This document shows, one piece after another, positions 27,092 through 33,993 of a stretch of 64,000 nt of DNA (within the stretch, counting starts at the first letter, position 1; the number at the start of each line of letters is the position of its first letter). Under the pieces are notes generated by a model. That model saw only the letters and a program-made list of their open reading frames with translations. It ran no database searches and had not been told where the DNA came from. The position numbers and the translations under genes were made by a program. Origin of the DNA: Megamonas hypermegale (GTDB lineage Bacteria > Bacillota > Negativicutes > Selenomonadales > Selenomonadaceae). Location: positions 1,302,001 to 1,366,000 of the forward strand of contig NZ_LT906446.1 in NCBI RefSeq assembly GCF_900187035.1, written 5' to 3'.

Positions 27092-27284
27092 AAATAATTC
27101 CTCCCTTAATAAATCTTTTATCTATTATAAAACAAAAAAGTGTGTTGTTACAATATAATATGATAGTATGCAAAAATCTTTCAATAATTTATATTAATTT
27201 TAAGCACTTAAAATATAAAAATAAATTCATTTTAGTTTCGTATGAAATATCTTTATAACATTGATTAAAATAACATAATATATA

Positions 27285-27314
27285 TTGACATATATAAGTA
27301 TATTATGATAGAAT
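27285..27314 (+). promoter_or_regulatory. promoter of the rplU operon
   Basis: TTGACA at 27285-27290, an 18-bp spacer and TAGAAT at 27309-27314. Confidence 0.75.
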
Positions 27315-27317
27315 TTC

Positions 27318-27424
27318 AAGATGTAAACCTTAGAAAATAAGGTTTACCAACCGCACAAAAAGGTTTTAATAATCGCAAGATTAACCGTATTTGGCGAGTA
27401 TTTTAAGAGGTAGGTGTAAATTTA
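27318..27424 (+). promoter_or_regulatory. 5' leader of rplU, likely L21 autoregulatory leader
   Basis: About 100 bases of leader precede rplU. A strong hairpin GTAAACCTTA...TAAGGTTTAC (about 27323-27347) is followed by smaller complementary segments (TTAATAATC/GATTAA). Firmicutes rplU mRNAs often carry an L21 leader structure, and the position fits, but I cannot match the consensus by eye. The remaining 27092-27284 is AT-rich spacer with nothing recognised. Confidence 0.5.
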
Positions 27425-27736
27425 ATGTACGCTATTTTCCAGACAGGTGGCAAACAATACCGCGTTAGCGAAGGTGATGTTATCACTGTAGAAAAAATCG
27501 AAGCTAACGAAGGCGACGTTGTAACTTTTGACCAAGTTTTAACAGTTGTTAATGATGCAGATGTTAAAGTTGGTACTCCAGTTGTTGAAGGAGCTAAAAT
27601 CACAGCTAAAGTTGAAAAACAGGATAAAGCTAAAAAAATCCTCGTTTTCAAATACAAAGCTAAATCCAACTATCGTCGTCGTCAGGGTCATCGTCAGCCA
27701 TTTACTAAATTAACTATTGAAAAAATCGAAGCATAA
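27425..27736 (+). CDS. rplU: 50S ribosomal protein bL21
   Basis: A 103-residue large-subunit protein binding 23S rRNA. The N-terminus [20 protein letters not shown] and the C-terminal [18 protein letters not shown] are diagnostic. GAGGTAGG lies upstream of the ATG. The stop codon of rplU overlaps the start of the following prp gene by one base (TAATG arrangement), so the rplU-prp-rpmA genes are translated as a tight operon. Confidence 0.99.
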   Translation: MYAIFQTGGKQYRVSEGDVITVEKIEANEGDVVTFDQVLTVVNDADVKVGTPVVEGAKITAKVEKQDKAKKILVFKYKAKSNYRRRQGHRQPFTKLTIEKIEA

Positions 27737-28056
27737 TGATTAAAATATCTGTAATGCGTCAAGATGACGATAAAATCATCGGTCTTTCAGTTGAAGGACA
27801 TGCAGGGGCAGGCGCATATGGTCAAGATATTGTATGTGCAGCGGTTTCTGCATTGGCTCAGTCAGTTATTTTAGGTTTGGCACAACATTTACATCGTGAT
27901 GTAGATTACGATGTAAAGCCCGGATATTTAAGTATAGCATTAAAGGCGGCTCCCGATGAGCTGACTGAAGCGGTATTTGCTGTTGCTATACTTGGTTTTG
28001 CGGAAATAGAGAAATCTAATCCGAAAAATGTACGACTTCTAAATATCAGGAGGTGA
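27736..28056 (+). CDS. prp: Ribosomal-processing cysteine protease Prp
   Basis: A 106-residue cysteine protease that removes the N-terminal extension of L27 in Firmicutes and relatives. The catalytic pair is visible: His in [15 protein letters not shown] (about residue 22) and Cys in [10 protein letters not shown] (about residue 34). It is encoded between rplU and rpmA, as usual. Its substrate site is indeed present in the adjacent L27. The gene start overlaps the rplU stop, and its stop lies just before the rpmA start. Confidence 0.96.
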   Translation: MIKISVMRQDDDKIIGLSVEGHAGAGAYGQDIVCAAVSALAQSVILGLAQHLHRDVDYDVKPGYLSIALKAAPDELTEAVFAVAILGFAEIEKSNPKNVRLLNIRR

Positions 28057-28061
28057 AATCA

Positions 28062-28340
28062 ATGTTCAATTTTGATTTACAGCTTTTCGCTCATAAAAAA
28101 GGTGTTAGTAGCACTCGTAACGGTCGTGATAGTGAATCTAAACGTCTTGGCGTTAAAGAACACGCTGGCACAGTCGTTACAGCAGGCAGCATTTTAGTTC
28201 GTCAGAGAGGTACTCATTTCCATCCAGGTGCTAACGTAGGCATCGGTAAAGATGATACTTTATTCGCTAAAATCGCTGGACGCGTTGCTTTCGAACGTAA
28301 AGGTCGTTACAACCGTCAAATCAGTGTTTACGCTGAATAA
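28062..28340 (+). CDS. rpmA: 50S ribosomal protein bL27 precursor with cleavable N-terminus
   Basis: A 92-residue protein whose mature N-terminus reaches the peptidyl-transferase centre. It begins [21 protein letters not shown]. The nine-residue extension ends in the LQLF/A junction that Prp cleaves, so the mature protein starts AHKKG. ATG at 28062 is chosen over an upstream GTG at 28053 because AGGAGG sits immediately before it and because the extension then matches known length. Followed by a strong terminator. Confidence 0.98.
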   Translation: MFNFDLQLFAHKKGVSSTRNGRDSESKRLGVKEHAGTVVTAGSILVRQRGTHFHPGANVGIGKDDTLFAKIAGRVAFERKGRYNRQISVYAE

Positions 28341-28352
28341 TAAAGAAATTAG

Positions 28353-28383
28353 GCTCATATTCAATGAATATGAGCTTTTTTTT
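28353..28383 (+). terminator. terminator of the rplU-prp-rpmA operon
   Basis: GCTCATATTCA pairs perfectly with TGAATATGAGC, followed by eight T residues. Confidence 0.95.
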
Positions 28384-28384
28384 A

Positions 28385-28413
28385 TTGCTTTTTTCATATA
28401 AATAAAGTATAAT
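28385..28413 (+). promoter_or_regulatory. promoter of a putative small RNA
   Basis: TTGCTT (28385-28390), 17-bp spacer, TATAAT (28408-28413). It overlaps the tail of the rpmA terminator. Confidence 0.65.
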
Positions 28414-28419
28414 ATCTAT

Positions 28420-28508
28420 GAATAGAGCAAAGAGTTATCTTAGACTAACCAACAAGCTCCTAATGAACACTACACCCAAAAACCCCTTCTTTTTGGGTGT
28501 TTTTTTTT
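28420..28508 (+). ncRNA. putative small RNA, about 85 nt
   Basis: Between a good promoter and a strong terminator (ACACCCAAAAA / TTTTTGGGTGT, 28472-28500, followed by T8) lies an intercistronic segment with no convincing gene. The terminator loop holds CCCCTTC, a C-rich sequence complementary to ribosome binding sites, as in several Firmicutes regulatory RNAs. A short reading frame starting at 28419 runs through the terminator and lacks a ribosome binding site, so I favour RNA. Family not recognised. Confidence 0.5.
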
Positions 28509-28517
28509 ACGAATATC

Positions 28518-28545
28518 GTCAACTTATATTTTATCCTAAGTTGAC
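28518..28545 (+). promoter_or_regulatory. palindromic operator, probable BirA (biotin repressor) site
   Basis: GTCAACTTA (28518-28526) and TAAGTTGAC (28537-28545) form a perfect inverted repeat with a 10-base spacer. The right half overlaps the -35 box of the promoter before a bioY-containing operon. Counting from the inner AAC to GTT, the separation is 16 bases, close to that in known biotin operators (GTTAAC halves). The half-site is GTCAAC instead of GTTAAC, so BirA assignment is an inference. Confidence 0.65.
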
Positions 28546-28569
28546 TAAAAATATTATATTGCATATAAT
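28541..28569 (+). promoter_or_regulatory. promoter of the bioY cluster
   Basis: TTGACT (28541-28546), exactly 17 bp, TATAAT (28564-28569). Its -35 box lies within the palindromic operator, a layout suited to repression. Confidence 0.85.
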
Positions 28570-28594
28570 ATGAACAGAAAAGGCAGGTATACAT

Positions 28595-29128
28595 ATGATA
28601 CAACTGATACAAACTCTAGCAAACTGCGATAAAAGCTTTTTTTCTGGTTGGATTTTAGCTCATGCTAAAATTTTACTTCAAGATAAAGCAATTCATTACA
28701 ATAATAATTTAGTCAACGCTACTAAACAAAGAGCTTCATTTTTAGTCACAGGAACAGATGAAAACAACGCTGTGCAACAAAGTTTAAAAGTGTTACTACT
28801 TTTGCCTAAAACGAAAGCAAATACAATTTCGCAAAAAACAGAAAAAATTGGTTCTTATTTATTTAAACAAAAATTTTCTACAGCTCAAATAAACGATTAT
28901 ATAAATTTATCTGGCGATAAAAACATCATTCATCAAGGCGAAAATCCAATCGTACCTGGCTTGATGATGGTTTTATACTTATATGAAAAATTCAAAGACC
29001 AAACTAAATGGGATATAAGATTCCTCTATCCTGTACACGCTGATGAAGAAGTATTTTTTTATCAGCAAAATACTACTATAAATGCTTATGTCAATGATAT
29101 ATTAGTTTTTACAATAAAATTTAAATAG
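28595..29128 (+). CDS. MaoC/hot-dog dehydratase-like protein in the biotin cluster
   Basis: A 177-residue protein. The C-terminal half contains INLSGDKNIIHQG followed by PIVPGLMMVLYLYEKF. This matches the hydratase-2 signature (S-G-D-x-N-x-x-H, with Asp and His catalytic) of MaoC-type (R)-enoyl-CoA hydratases, followed by the P-G-L-M-M helix. The N-terminal 85 residues look like a degenerate second hot-dog or linker and match nothing I know. It is first in a four-gene unit with bioY, a thiolase and an acyl-CoA ligase, so a role in making or degrading an acyl-CoA or pimelate-like precursor is plausible. GGCAGG precedes the ATG. Confidence 0.6.
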   Translation: MIQLIQTLANCDKSFFSGWILAHAKILLQDKAIHYNNNLVNATKQRASFLVTGTDENNAVQQSLKVLLLLPKTKANTISQKTEKIGSYLFKQKFSTAQINDYINLSGDKNIIHQGENPIVPGLMMVLYLYEKFKDQTKWDIRFLYPVHADEEVFFYQQNTTINAYVNDILVFTIKFK

Positions 29129-29141
29129 ATAGGTGATTTCA

Positions 29142-29687
29142 ATGTCAAATAATTCTTCAATGAACAAAACTTTAGAGATGACGCGACTGGCTCTGCTCGT
29201 TGCCATGAACTGCGTTTCAGCTTATATCATCATACCATTGCCGTTTTCTCTATCGCCAATAGCACTGCAAACATTGATTGTAAATTTAGTCGGATTTTTG
29301 CTTCCGCCAAAACAAGCTTTCATTACCATGCTCATTTATATTTTAGTCGGTCTTATCGGTATTCCTGTATTCACTGGTGGCACAGGTGGCCCAGCTAAAT
29401 TATTTGGCCCTACTGGTGGATATATCTTCGGTTTTATGATAGCTGTTACAATTATCGCTTGGCTCAAAGGCAATACATATAATTTTAAACGTTTTGCTTT
29501 AATCGGCATCTGTATCGGTATTCCTGTAATTTATATTATCGGCGCATTACAATTAAAATTCTTAACTGATATGAATTGGGAAGCTGTATTTTTAACAGGT
29601 GTTTTACCATTTATTCCTCTTGATATTGTAAAATGTCTCGTTGCTGCCATTTTAGCTAAACCAATTCTAAAAATCTTCAACAGGTGA
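29142..29687 (+). CDS. bioY: Biotin transporter BioY
   Basis: A 181-residue membrane protein, the substrate-binding S component of ECF-type biotin uptake. Family signs are LALLVAMNCVSAYIIIPLPFSLSPIALQ at the N-terminus, the LLPPKQAF loop, and GGPAKLFGPTGGYIFGF near 90-106, which is the conserved biotin-pocket segment. ATG at 29142 is preferred over an upstream GTG because AGGTGA lies at proper distance. It overlaps nothing but is 13 bp from the upstream gene, and its stop is within 10 bp of the thiolase start. Regulated with its neighbours by the upstream operator. Confidence 0.95.
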   Translation: MSNNSSMNKTLEMTRLALLVAMNCVSAYIIIPLPFSLSPIALQTLIVNLVGFLLPPKQAFITMLIYILVGLIGIPVFTGGTGGPAKLFGPTGGYIFGFMIAVTIIAWLKGNTYNFKRFALIGICIGIPVIYIIGALQLKFLTDMNWEAVFLTGVLPFIPLDIVKCLVAAILAKPILKIFNR

Positions 29688-29692
29688 TAAAT

Positions 29693-30826
29693 ATGAACAA
29701 CGTATATATCCTAGGTGGTTTACGCAGTTATATCGGAATTTGTAACGGCATTTACAAACACATTCCAGCAGAAATTCTCGGCGCTCAAGTCCTAAAAAAA
29801 ATTGTACAAAAATATAAATTAAATACGATTGATTATATTATCGGCGGAAATGGTGTCGGAGCTGGTGGCAATATTACCCGTTTGATGGCACTAGAAGCAG
29901 GTATGGATAATTCTATACCTGCTTTTACTGTAGATATGCAATGTTGTAGTGGACTAGCGAGTATTTCAGTCGGTGCGGATAAAATAAAAGCTGGCAATGC
30001 TGATTTAATAATCGCTGGCGGTTTTGAAAGCAATTCTACACAACCACGGCGCAGTTACAATCCCAATCATCCAGATTATAAAGATGATACGTATTATTCC
30101 AGTGCTAAATTCATGCCCCATATTCACAGGGAAAATATCATGTTAGAAGGTGCCGAACTCACAGCACAAAAAGAGCATATAACTAAAGAAGAAATGGATT
30201 TTTGGGTATTGCGCAGCCATAAATTAGCACTTGAAGCGCGCATTAATAATTATTTTAAAGATATAACTGTAAGCATAAATAATTCTAAAAAAGATGACGG
30301 CATTCGCCCACGCATGAGTCAAAAATTATTAGATAAAGTTCCTAAAATATTGCCGAATGGAAAATTCATCACAGCTGCTAATGCTTGCTTAATCAATGAC
30401 GGTGCAGCTTTTGTCGTTCTCTGTTCAGAAAAATATCTAAATGAGCATCATTTAAAACCCATGGCTAAAATCATAAATTCTTGTGATTGTGGCGTTGAAC
30501 CTATGTTAAGCCCTAAAGGTGCTATCGCTTCTTTAAATAAAATATTGCAAAAAAACGATTTAAAACCGAATGATATCGATATTTTTGAAATCAATGAGGC
30601 TTTTGCTGTAATAGATGTTTTATTTGCCCGCAACTTTAAAAACTGCATCGACAGATATAATATTTTCGGCGGTGCATTGGCATACGGTCATCCTTATGGT
30701 GCTTCTGGCGCAATCATTCTGCTTCATTTGTTGACAGCTTTAAATCTGCGCAATGGTAAATTAGGCTGTGCTACTATTGCTGGTGCTGGCGGACTTGGCA
30801 GTAGTATGCTCATTGAAAGGATTTAG
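29693..30826 (+). CDS. Thiolase-family enzyme lacking the second catalytic cysteine (YhfS-like)
   Basis: A 377-residue thiolase-fold protein. The nucleophilic Cys is in DMQCCSGLAS (Cys84). The NEAFA segment (EINEAFAVID) and the HPYGASGA histidine loop are present. At the C-terminus, GCATIAGAGGLGSSMLIE aligns without gaps with the Zoogloea thiolase segment GLATLCIGGGMGVAMCIE. This shows Ala where the acid/base Cys378 should be. It may run only one half-reaction or a different condensation. B. subtilis yhfS, next to a bioY and an acyl-CoA ligase gene, is the likely functional counterpart. Start ATG 29693 after CAGGTG. Confidence 0.85.
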   Translation: MNNVYILGGLRSYIGICNGIYKHIPAEILGAQVLKKIVQKYKLNTIDYIIGGNGVGAGGNITRLMALEAGMDNSIPAFTVDMQCCSGLASISVGADKIKAGNADLIIAGGFESNSTQPRRSYNPNHPDYKDDTYYSSAKFMPHIHRENIMLEGAELTAQKEHITKEEMDFWVLRSHKLALEARINNYFKDITVSINNSKKDDGIRPRMSQKLLDKVPKILPNGKFITAANACLINDGAAFVVLCSEKYLNEHHLKPMAKIINSCDCGVEPMLSPKGAIASLNKILQKNDLKPNDIDIFEINEAFAVIDVLFARNFKNCIDRYNIFGGALAYGHPYGASGAIILLHLLTALNLRNGKLGCATIAGAGGLGSSMLIERI

Positions 30827-30828
30827 CT

Positions 30829-32052
30829 ATGAATTATTTAGATTTAATTTTACAACAACAGCAAGATAAAATAGCAATAATTACAGACGATAATCAATAT
30901 ACGTATGGCGAATTAGCACAAAAAGCTAAAAATATCCGCCAAACAATCGTTCTTACAGCTAAAAGACGCCCTATTTTTATTCATGAAGATAAAATCATTG
31001 ACCAATTGATATCGTTTTTAGCGTACAGTGGCACAAATCACATACCGATAATCGCCACTGATGCCAGCAAAAATCAAGAATTCATCATAAAAGACATTCC
31101 AGAAAATGCTTGTATGGGTGTGATGACTTCTGGTTCTACTGGTAAAAGTAAATTATTTTGGCGCAATTATAATAGCTGGGCAGATTTTTTCCCTATTCAA
31201 AACAAAATTTTTAATATCAATAAAGATACTGTCATTTTTTGTCAAGGTAGCCTTGCTTTTACAGGTAATTTAAATATATATTTAGGCGTTTTTGCCTGTA
31301 GCGGAACTGTCATCGCTACAGAGAAATTTCGTCCTAAGAATTGGCTTGATTTGATGACAAAATATAAAGTAAACACCATATATTTAATACCTACTAAATT
31401 ATTGCTTTTGCCTAAAATTGCTACGCTTCCTAATACGCAAATAAAACAAATTATCTCCGGTTCTCAAAGCATGAACAAGCAAGATGCTATAAAACTAAAA
31501 CAGATTTATCCTAAAACTACCATCACACTATATTACGGTGCTAGTGAATTAAACTACATCACATATATCAACGATATTGATATGACAGAAGATAGAACAT
31601 CTGTAGGCAAACCTTTCACCGATGTAAAAATTACTATAAAAAATGAAGAAATCTTCGTAAATACGCCGTACCATGTAGAAGGTATATCTCTTCCTTTTTC
31701 GCTAAAAGACAAAGGCTATATTGATACAAACGGCTCACTTCATTTTCTCGGGCGTAAAGACGATATTTGCAATATCAATGGATTGAAGATATCTACGAGC
31801 AAAATAGAAAATGCTCTAATAAAAGTGTTTCAAACTAATGAATTAATTGTTATACCTTCACATAAAAATGACTCTGATACATTAAAAGCTTTTATTGCTG
31901 GTGAAAAACAATTTACTAAACAAGAAATTTTAAAATCATTAAAACCATATTTAACAGATTTTGAAATGCCTAAACAATTTATCTATCTAAAAACTCTGCC
32001 TAAAAACGAAAGTGGTAAAATAGATAAATTAAAGCTACAATCATTAATGTAA
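30829..32052 (+). CDS. AMP-binding acyl-CoA ligase (YhfT-like)
   Basis: A 407-residue member of the adenylate-forming superfamily. The phosphate loop is MTSGSTGKSKLFW (about 98-110), the adenine-binding segment is LYYGASELNY near 240, and the hinge region is GYIDTNGSLHFLGRKDDICNING near 300. The catalytic lysine region PKNESGKIDKLKLQS closes the protein. It is shorter than typical acyl-CoA ligases by roughly 80-100 residues at the N-terminus. Its start follows the thiolase stop by two bases. With BioY, thiolase and MaoC-like protein it resembles the BirA-controlled yhfUTS set of Bacillus, whose role in biotin precursor supply is suspected but not settled. Confidence 0.85.
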   Translation: MNYLDLILQQQQDKIAIITDDNQYTYGELAQKAKNIRQTIVLTAKRRPIFIHEDKIIDQLISFLAYSGTNHIPIIATDASKNQEFIIKDIPENACMGVMTSGSTGKSKLFWRNYNSWADFFPIQNKIFNINKDTVIFCQGSLAFTGNLNIYLGVFACSGTVIATEKFRPKNWLDLMTKYKVNTIYLIPTKLLLLPKIATLPNTQIKQIISGSQSMNKQDAIKLKQIYPKTTITLYYGASELNYITYINDIDMTEDRTSVGKPFTDVKITIKNEEIFVNTPYHVEGISLPFSLKDKGYIDTNGSLHFLGRKDDICNINGLKISTSKIENALIKVFQTNELIVIPSHKNDSDTLKAFIAGEKQFTKQEILKSLKPYLTDFEMPKQFIYLKTLPKNESGKIDKLKLQSLM

Positions 32053-32167
32053 GAAAAATATATACTTTTTGTAAAAAATTCAAGGATAAATACTGCTAAA
32101 TTAATAGTAAATTATATTTCCCATAAAAATAAACGCAACAAATTGTGTAAATATGTAAACTTTTTTC

Positions 32168-32196
32168 TTGACTACAACCTAGATAAGAGTTACAAT
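32168..32196 (+). promoter_or_regulatory. promoter of ilvE
   Basis: TTGACT (32168-32173), 17 bp, TACAAT (32191-32196), about 30 bp before the ilvE start codon. Confidence 0.8.
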
Positions 32197-32228
32197 TAAA
32201 ACACTATTAATTTAGGGAGATGTAATTT

Positions 32229-33296
32229 ATGGTTAAATTTGTAGAAGCTAAAACATTGAAAGATAAAGTAGATGTTTCTACTATTGGTTTTGGTACTCAT
32301 TTCACTGATTATATGTTTGAAATGACTTATGATGAAGGTCAAGGATGGCATGATGCCCAAATTATTCCTTATGAAGATATAAAAGTTAGCCCTGCTAATG
32401 CTACACTTCACTATGGTCAAGCTATTTTCGAAGGTATGAAAGCATTCCGTCAAGGCAAAGATGTTGTTATTTTCCGTACAAAAGACCATTTAAATCGTTT
32501 AAATAATTCTGCTAGAATTTTGGATATTCCACCAATTGATGTTGATTTAGTATATGATGCACTTCATCAATTAATCACAATTGAAAAAGATTGGGTTCCT
32601 GCTCAGAGAGGACAAAGCTTATACATACGTCCATTTATCTTTGCTGACGACCCATACCTCGGTGTAAACGTAGCTAAAAGATATAAATTCTACATCATTC
32701 TTTCTCCTGTTGCTGCTTATTATGCACATGGTTTTGCTCCTGTAAAAATCATGGTTGAAGACCATTATGTTCGCGCAACAAAAGGTGGTCTTGGTGAAGC
32801 TAAAACTCCTGCTAACTATGCAGCAAGCCTCCATGCAGGTCTTGAAGCTCATAAACATGGTTTTGACCAAGTATTATGGCTCGATGGTATACAGCATAAA
32901 TACATCGGTGAAGTTGGTTCTATGAACATCTTATTTAAAATCGATGGCAAAATCGTAACTCCAGCTCTTGATGGTACAATCTTAAACGGTGTAACAAGAA
33001 GAACTGTTCTTGCTGTTGCTAGAGATTGGGGCATGGATGTAGAAGAACGTGCAATCTCCATTGATGAACTCGTTGAAGATTATAAAAACGGCAAACTTGA
33101 AGAAGTATTCGGTTCTGGTACTGCTGCTGTTATTTCTCCAGTTGGCGTACTTGGCTATAAAGGCGAAGAAATGGTTATCGGTGATGGTAAAGTTGGCCCA
33201 TTCGCTCAGAAAATGTTCAACTACATCACTGGTTTACAAAGTGGCTTAGAAAAAGACGTTCACGGCTTTATCGATAAAGTAACTAGTGTTGATTAA
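32229..33296 (+). CDS. ilvE: Branched-chain amino acid aminotransferase
   Basis: A 355-residue fold-type IV PLP enzyme that interconverts Leu/Ile/Val and their 2-oxo acids with 2-oxoglutarate. It shows LHYGQAIFEGMKAFR (residues 59-73), the long BCAT-II form RPFIFADDPYLGV near 138, and the PLP-lysine context HKYIGEVGSMNILF near 220. NGVTRRTVLAVARDWG and FGSGTAAVISPVG follow, the latter binding the phosphate. It has its own promoter, and GGGAG precedes the ATG. It stands alone, and no T-box or other leader is seen in the short 5' region. Confidence 0.97.
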   Translation: MVKFVEAKTLKDKVDVSTIGFGTHFTDYMFEMTYDEGQGWHDAQIIPYEDIKVSPANATLHYGQAIFEGMKAFRQGKDVVIFRTKDHLNRLNNSARILDIPPIDVDLVYDALHQLITIEKDWVPAQRGQSLYIRPFIFADDPYLGVNVAKRYKFYIILSPVAAYYAHGFAPVKIMVEDHYVRATKGGLGEAKTPANYAASLHAGLEAHKHGFDQVLWLDGIQHKYIGEVGSMNILFKIDGKIVTPALDGTILNGVTRRTVLAVARDWGMDVEERAISIDELVEDYKNGKLEEVFGSGTAAVISPVGVLGYKGEEMVIGDGKVGPFAQKMFNYITGLQSGLEKDVHGFIDKVTSVD

Positions 33297-33528
33297 TTTT
33301 AATAAACTAGCCTTAATATAAAAAAGTAGCTTTTCGTTATAAATCTTATAGCGAAAAGCTATTTTAATTTAGGTAAATAGTGTATAATAAAAGTTCTGGT
33401 ATTTAGACAAAAATATAAATTGAATGATATAATATATGAAAGAGTTTGCTAAAAGCTTTGTAATGGTACTATATTTTTGTTAAAATATATGTATTTGAGG
33501 ACTAAATACATGATAAGGGGGCGTTATT

Positions 33529-33993
33529 GTGCCTGTTAAAATAACTATGGAAGATTTAAAACGTAAACTTGCTGGTCCGCAGTACAAATTGACACCACAA
33601 AGAAAAACTGTCCTTCAAATTTTTCTTGATAGACCAGGTCAACATCTCAGTGCTGAAGATGTACATTTTATTTTAAAAGAAAATAAATTTGAAATTGGTC
33701 TTGCTACTGTATATCGCAGTTTAGAATTATTAACTGAACTAAATATCTTAAACTATCTAGACTTTGGCGATGGTTGCCGTCGCTACGAATTAAACGAAGC
33801 TAGTCCAAATGAACATCAACATCATCATTTAATCTGTCTTGACTGTGGCAAAGTAATGGAATTTGCAGATGACCTTCTCGGTGATTTAGAAGCAACAATC
33901 TCCCAAAAATGTGATTTTCATATCATTGACCATCAATTAAAATTCTTTGGTTACTGCAAAGAATGTCAAAAAAAGCGTGAACAAGAATCGTGA
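33529..33993 (+). CDS. fur: Fur family transcriptional regulator
   Basis: A 154-residue metalloregulator: N-terminal winged helix (KLTPQRKTVLQIF and LATVYRSLELL recognition helix, about residues 20-75), then a dimerisation/metal domain with NEHQHHHLICLDCG and YCKECQKK. Both CxxC zinc pairs and the His-rich sensor loop are present. Whether it senses iron, peroxide (PerR) or zinc (Zur) cannot be fixed by eye, though the HQHHH loop fits Fur. The start is GTG at 33529 after AAGGGGG. Its stop overlaps the start of hemZ by four bases, coupling the two. Confidence 0.9.
   Translation: MPVKITMEDLKRKLAGPQYKLTPQRKTVLQIFLDRPGQHLSAEDVHFILKENKFEIGLATVYRSLELLTELNILNYLDFGDGCRRYELNEASPNEHQHHHLICLDCGKVMEFADDLLGDLEATISQKCDFHIIDHQLKFFGYCKECQKKREQES

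Noticed and set aside
28419-28570. A short ORF starting MNRAKSYLRLTNK
   Set aside because: It runs through a strong terminator and into the next promoter and operator, and lacks a ribosome binding site. A small RNA is a better explanation.
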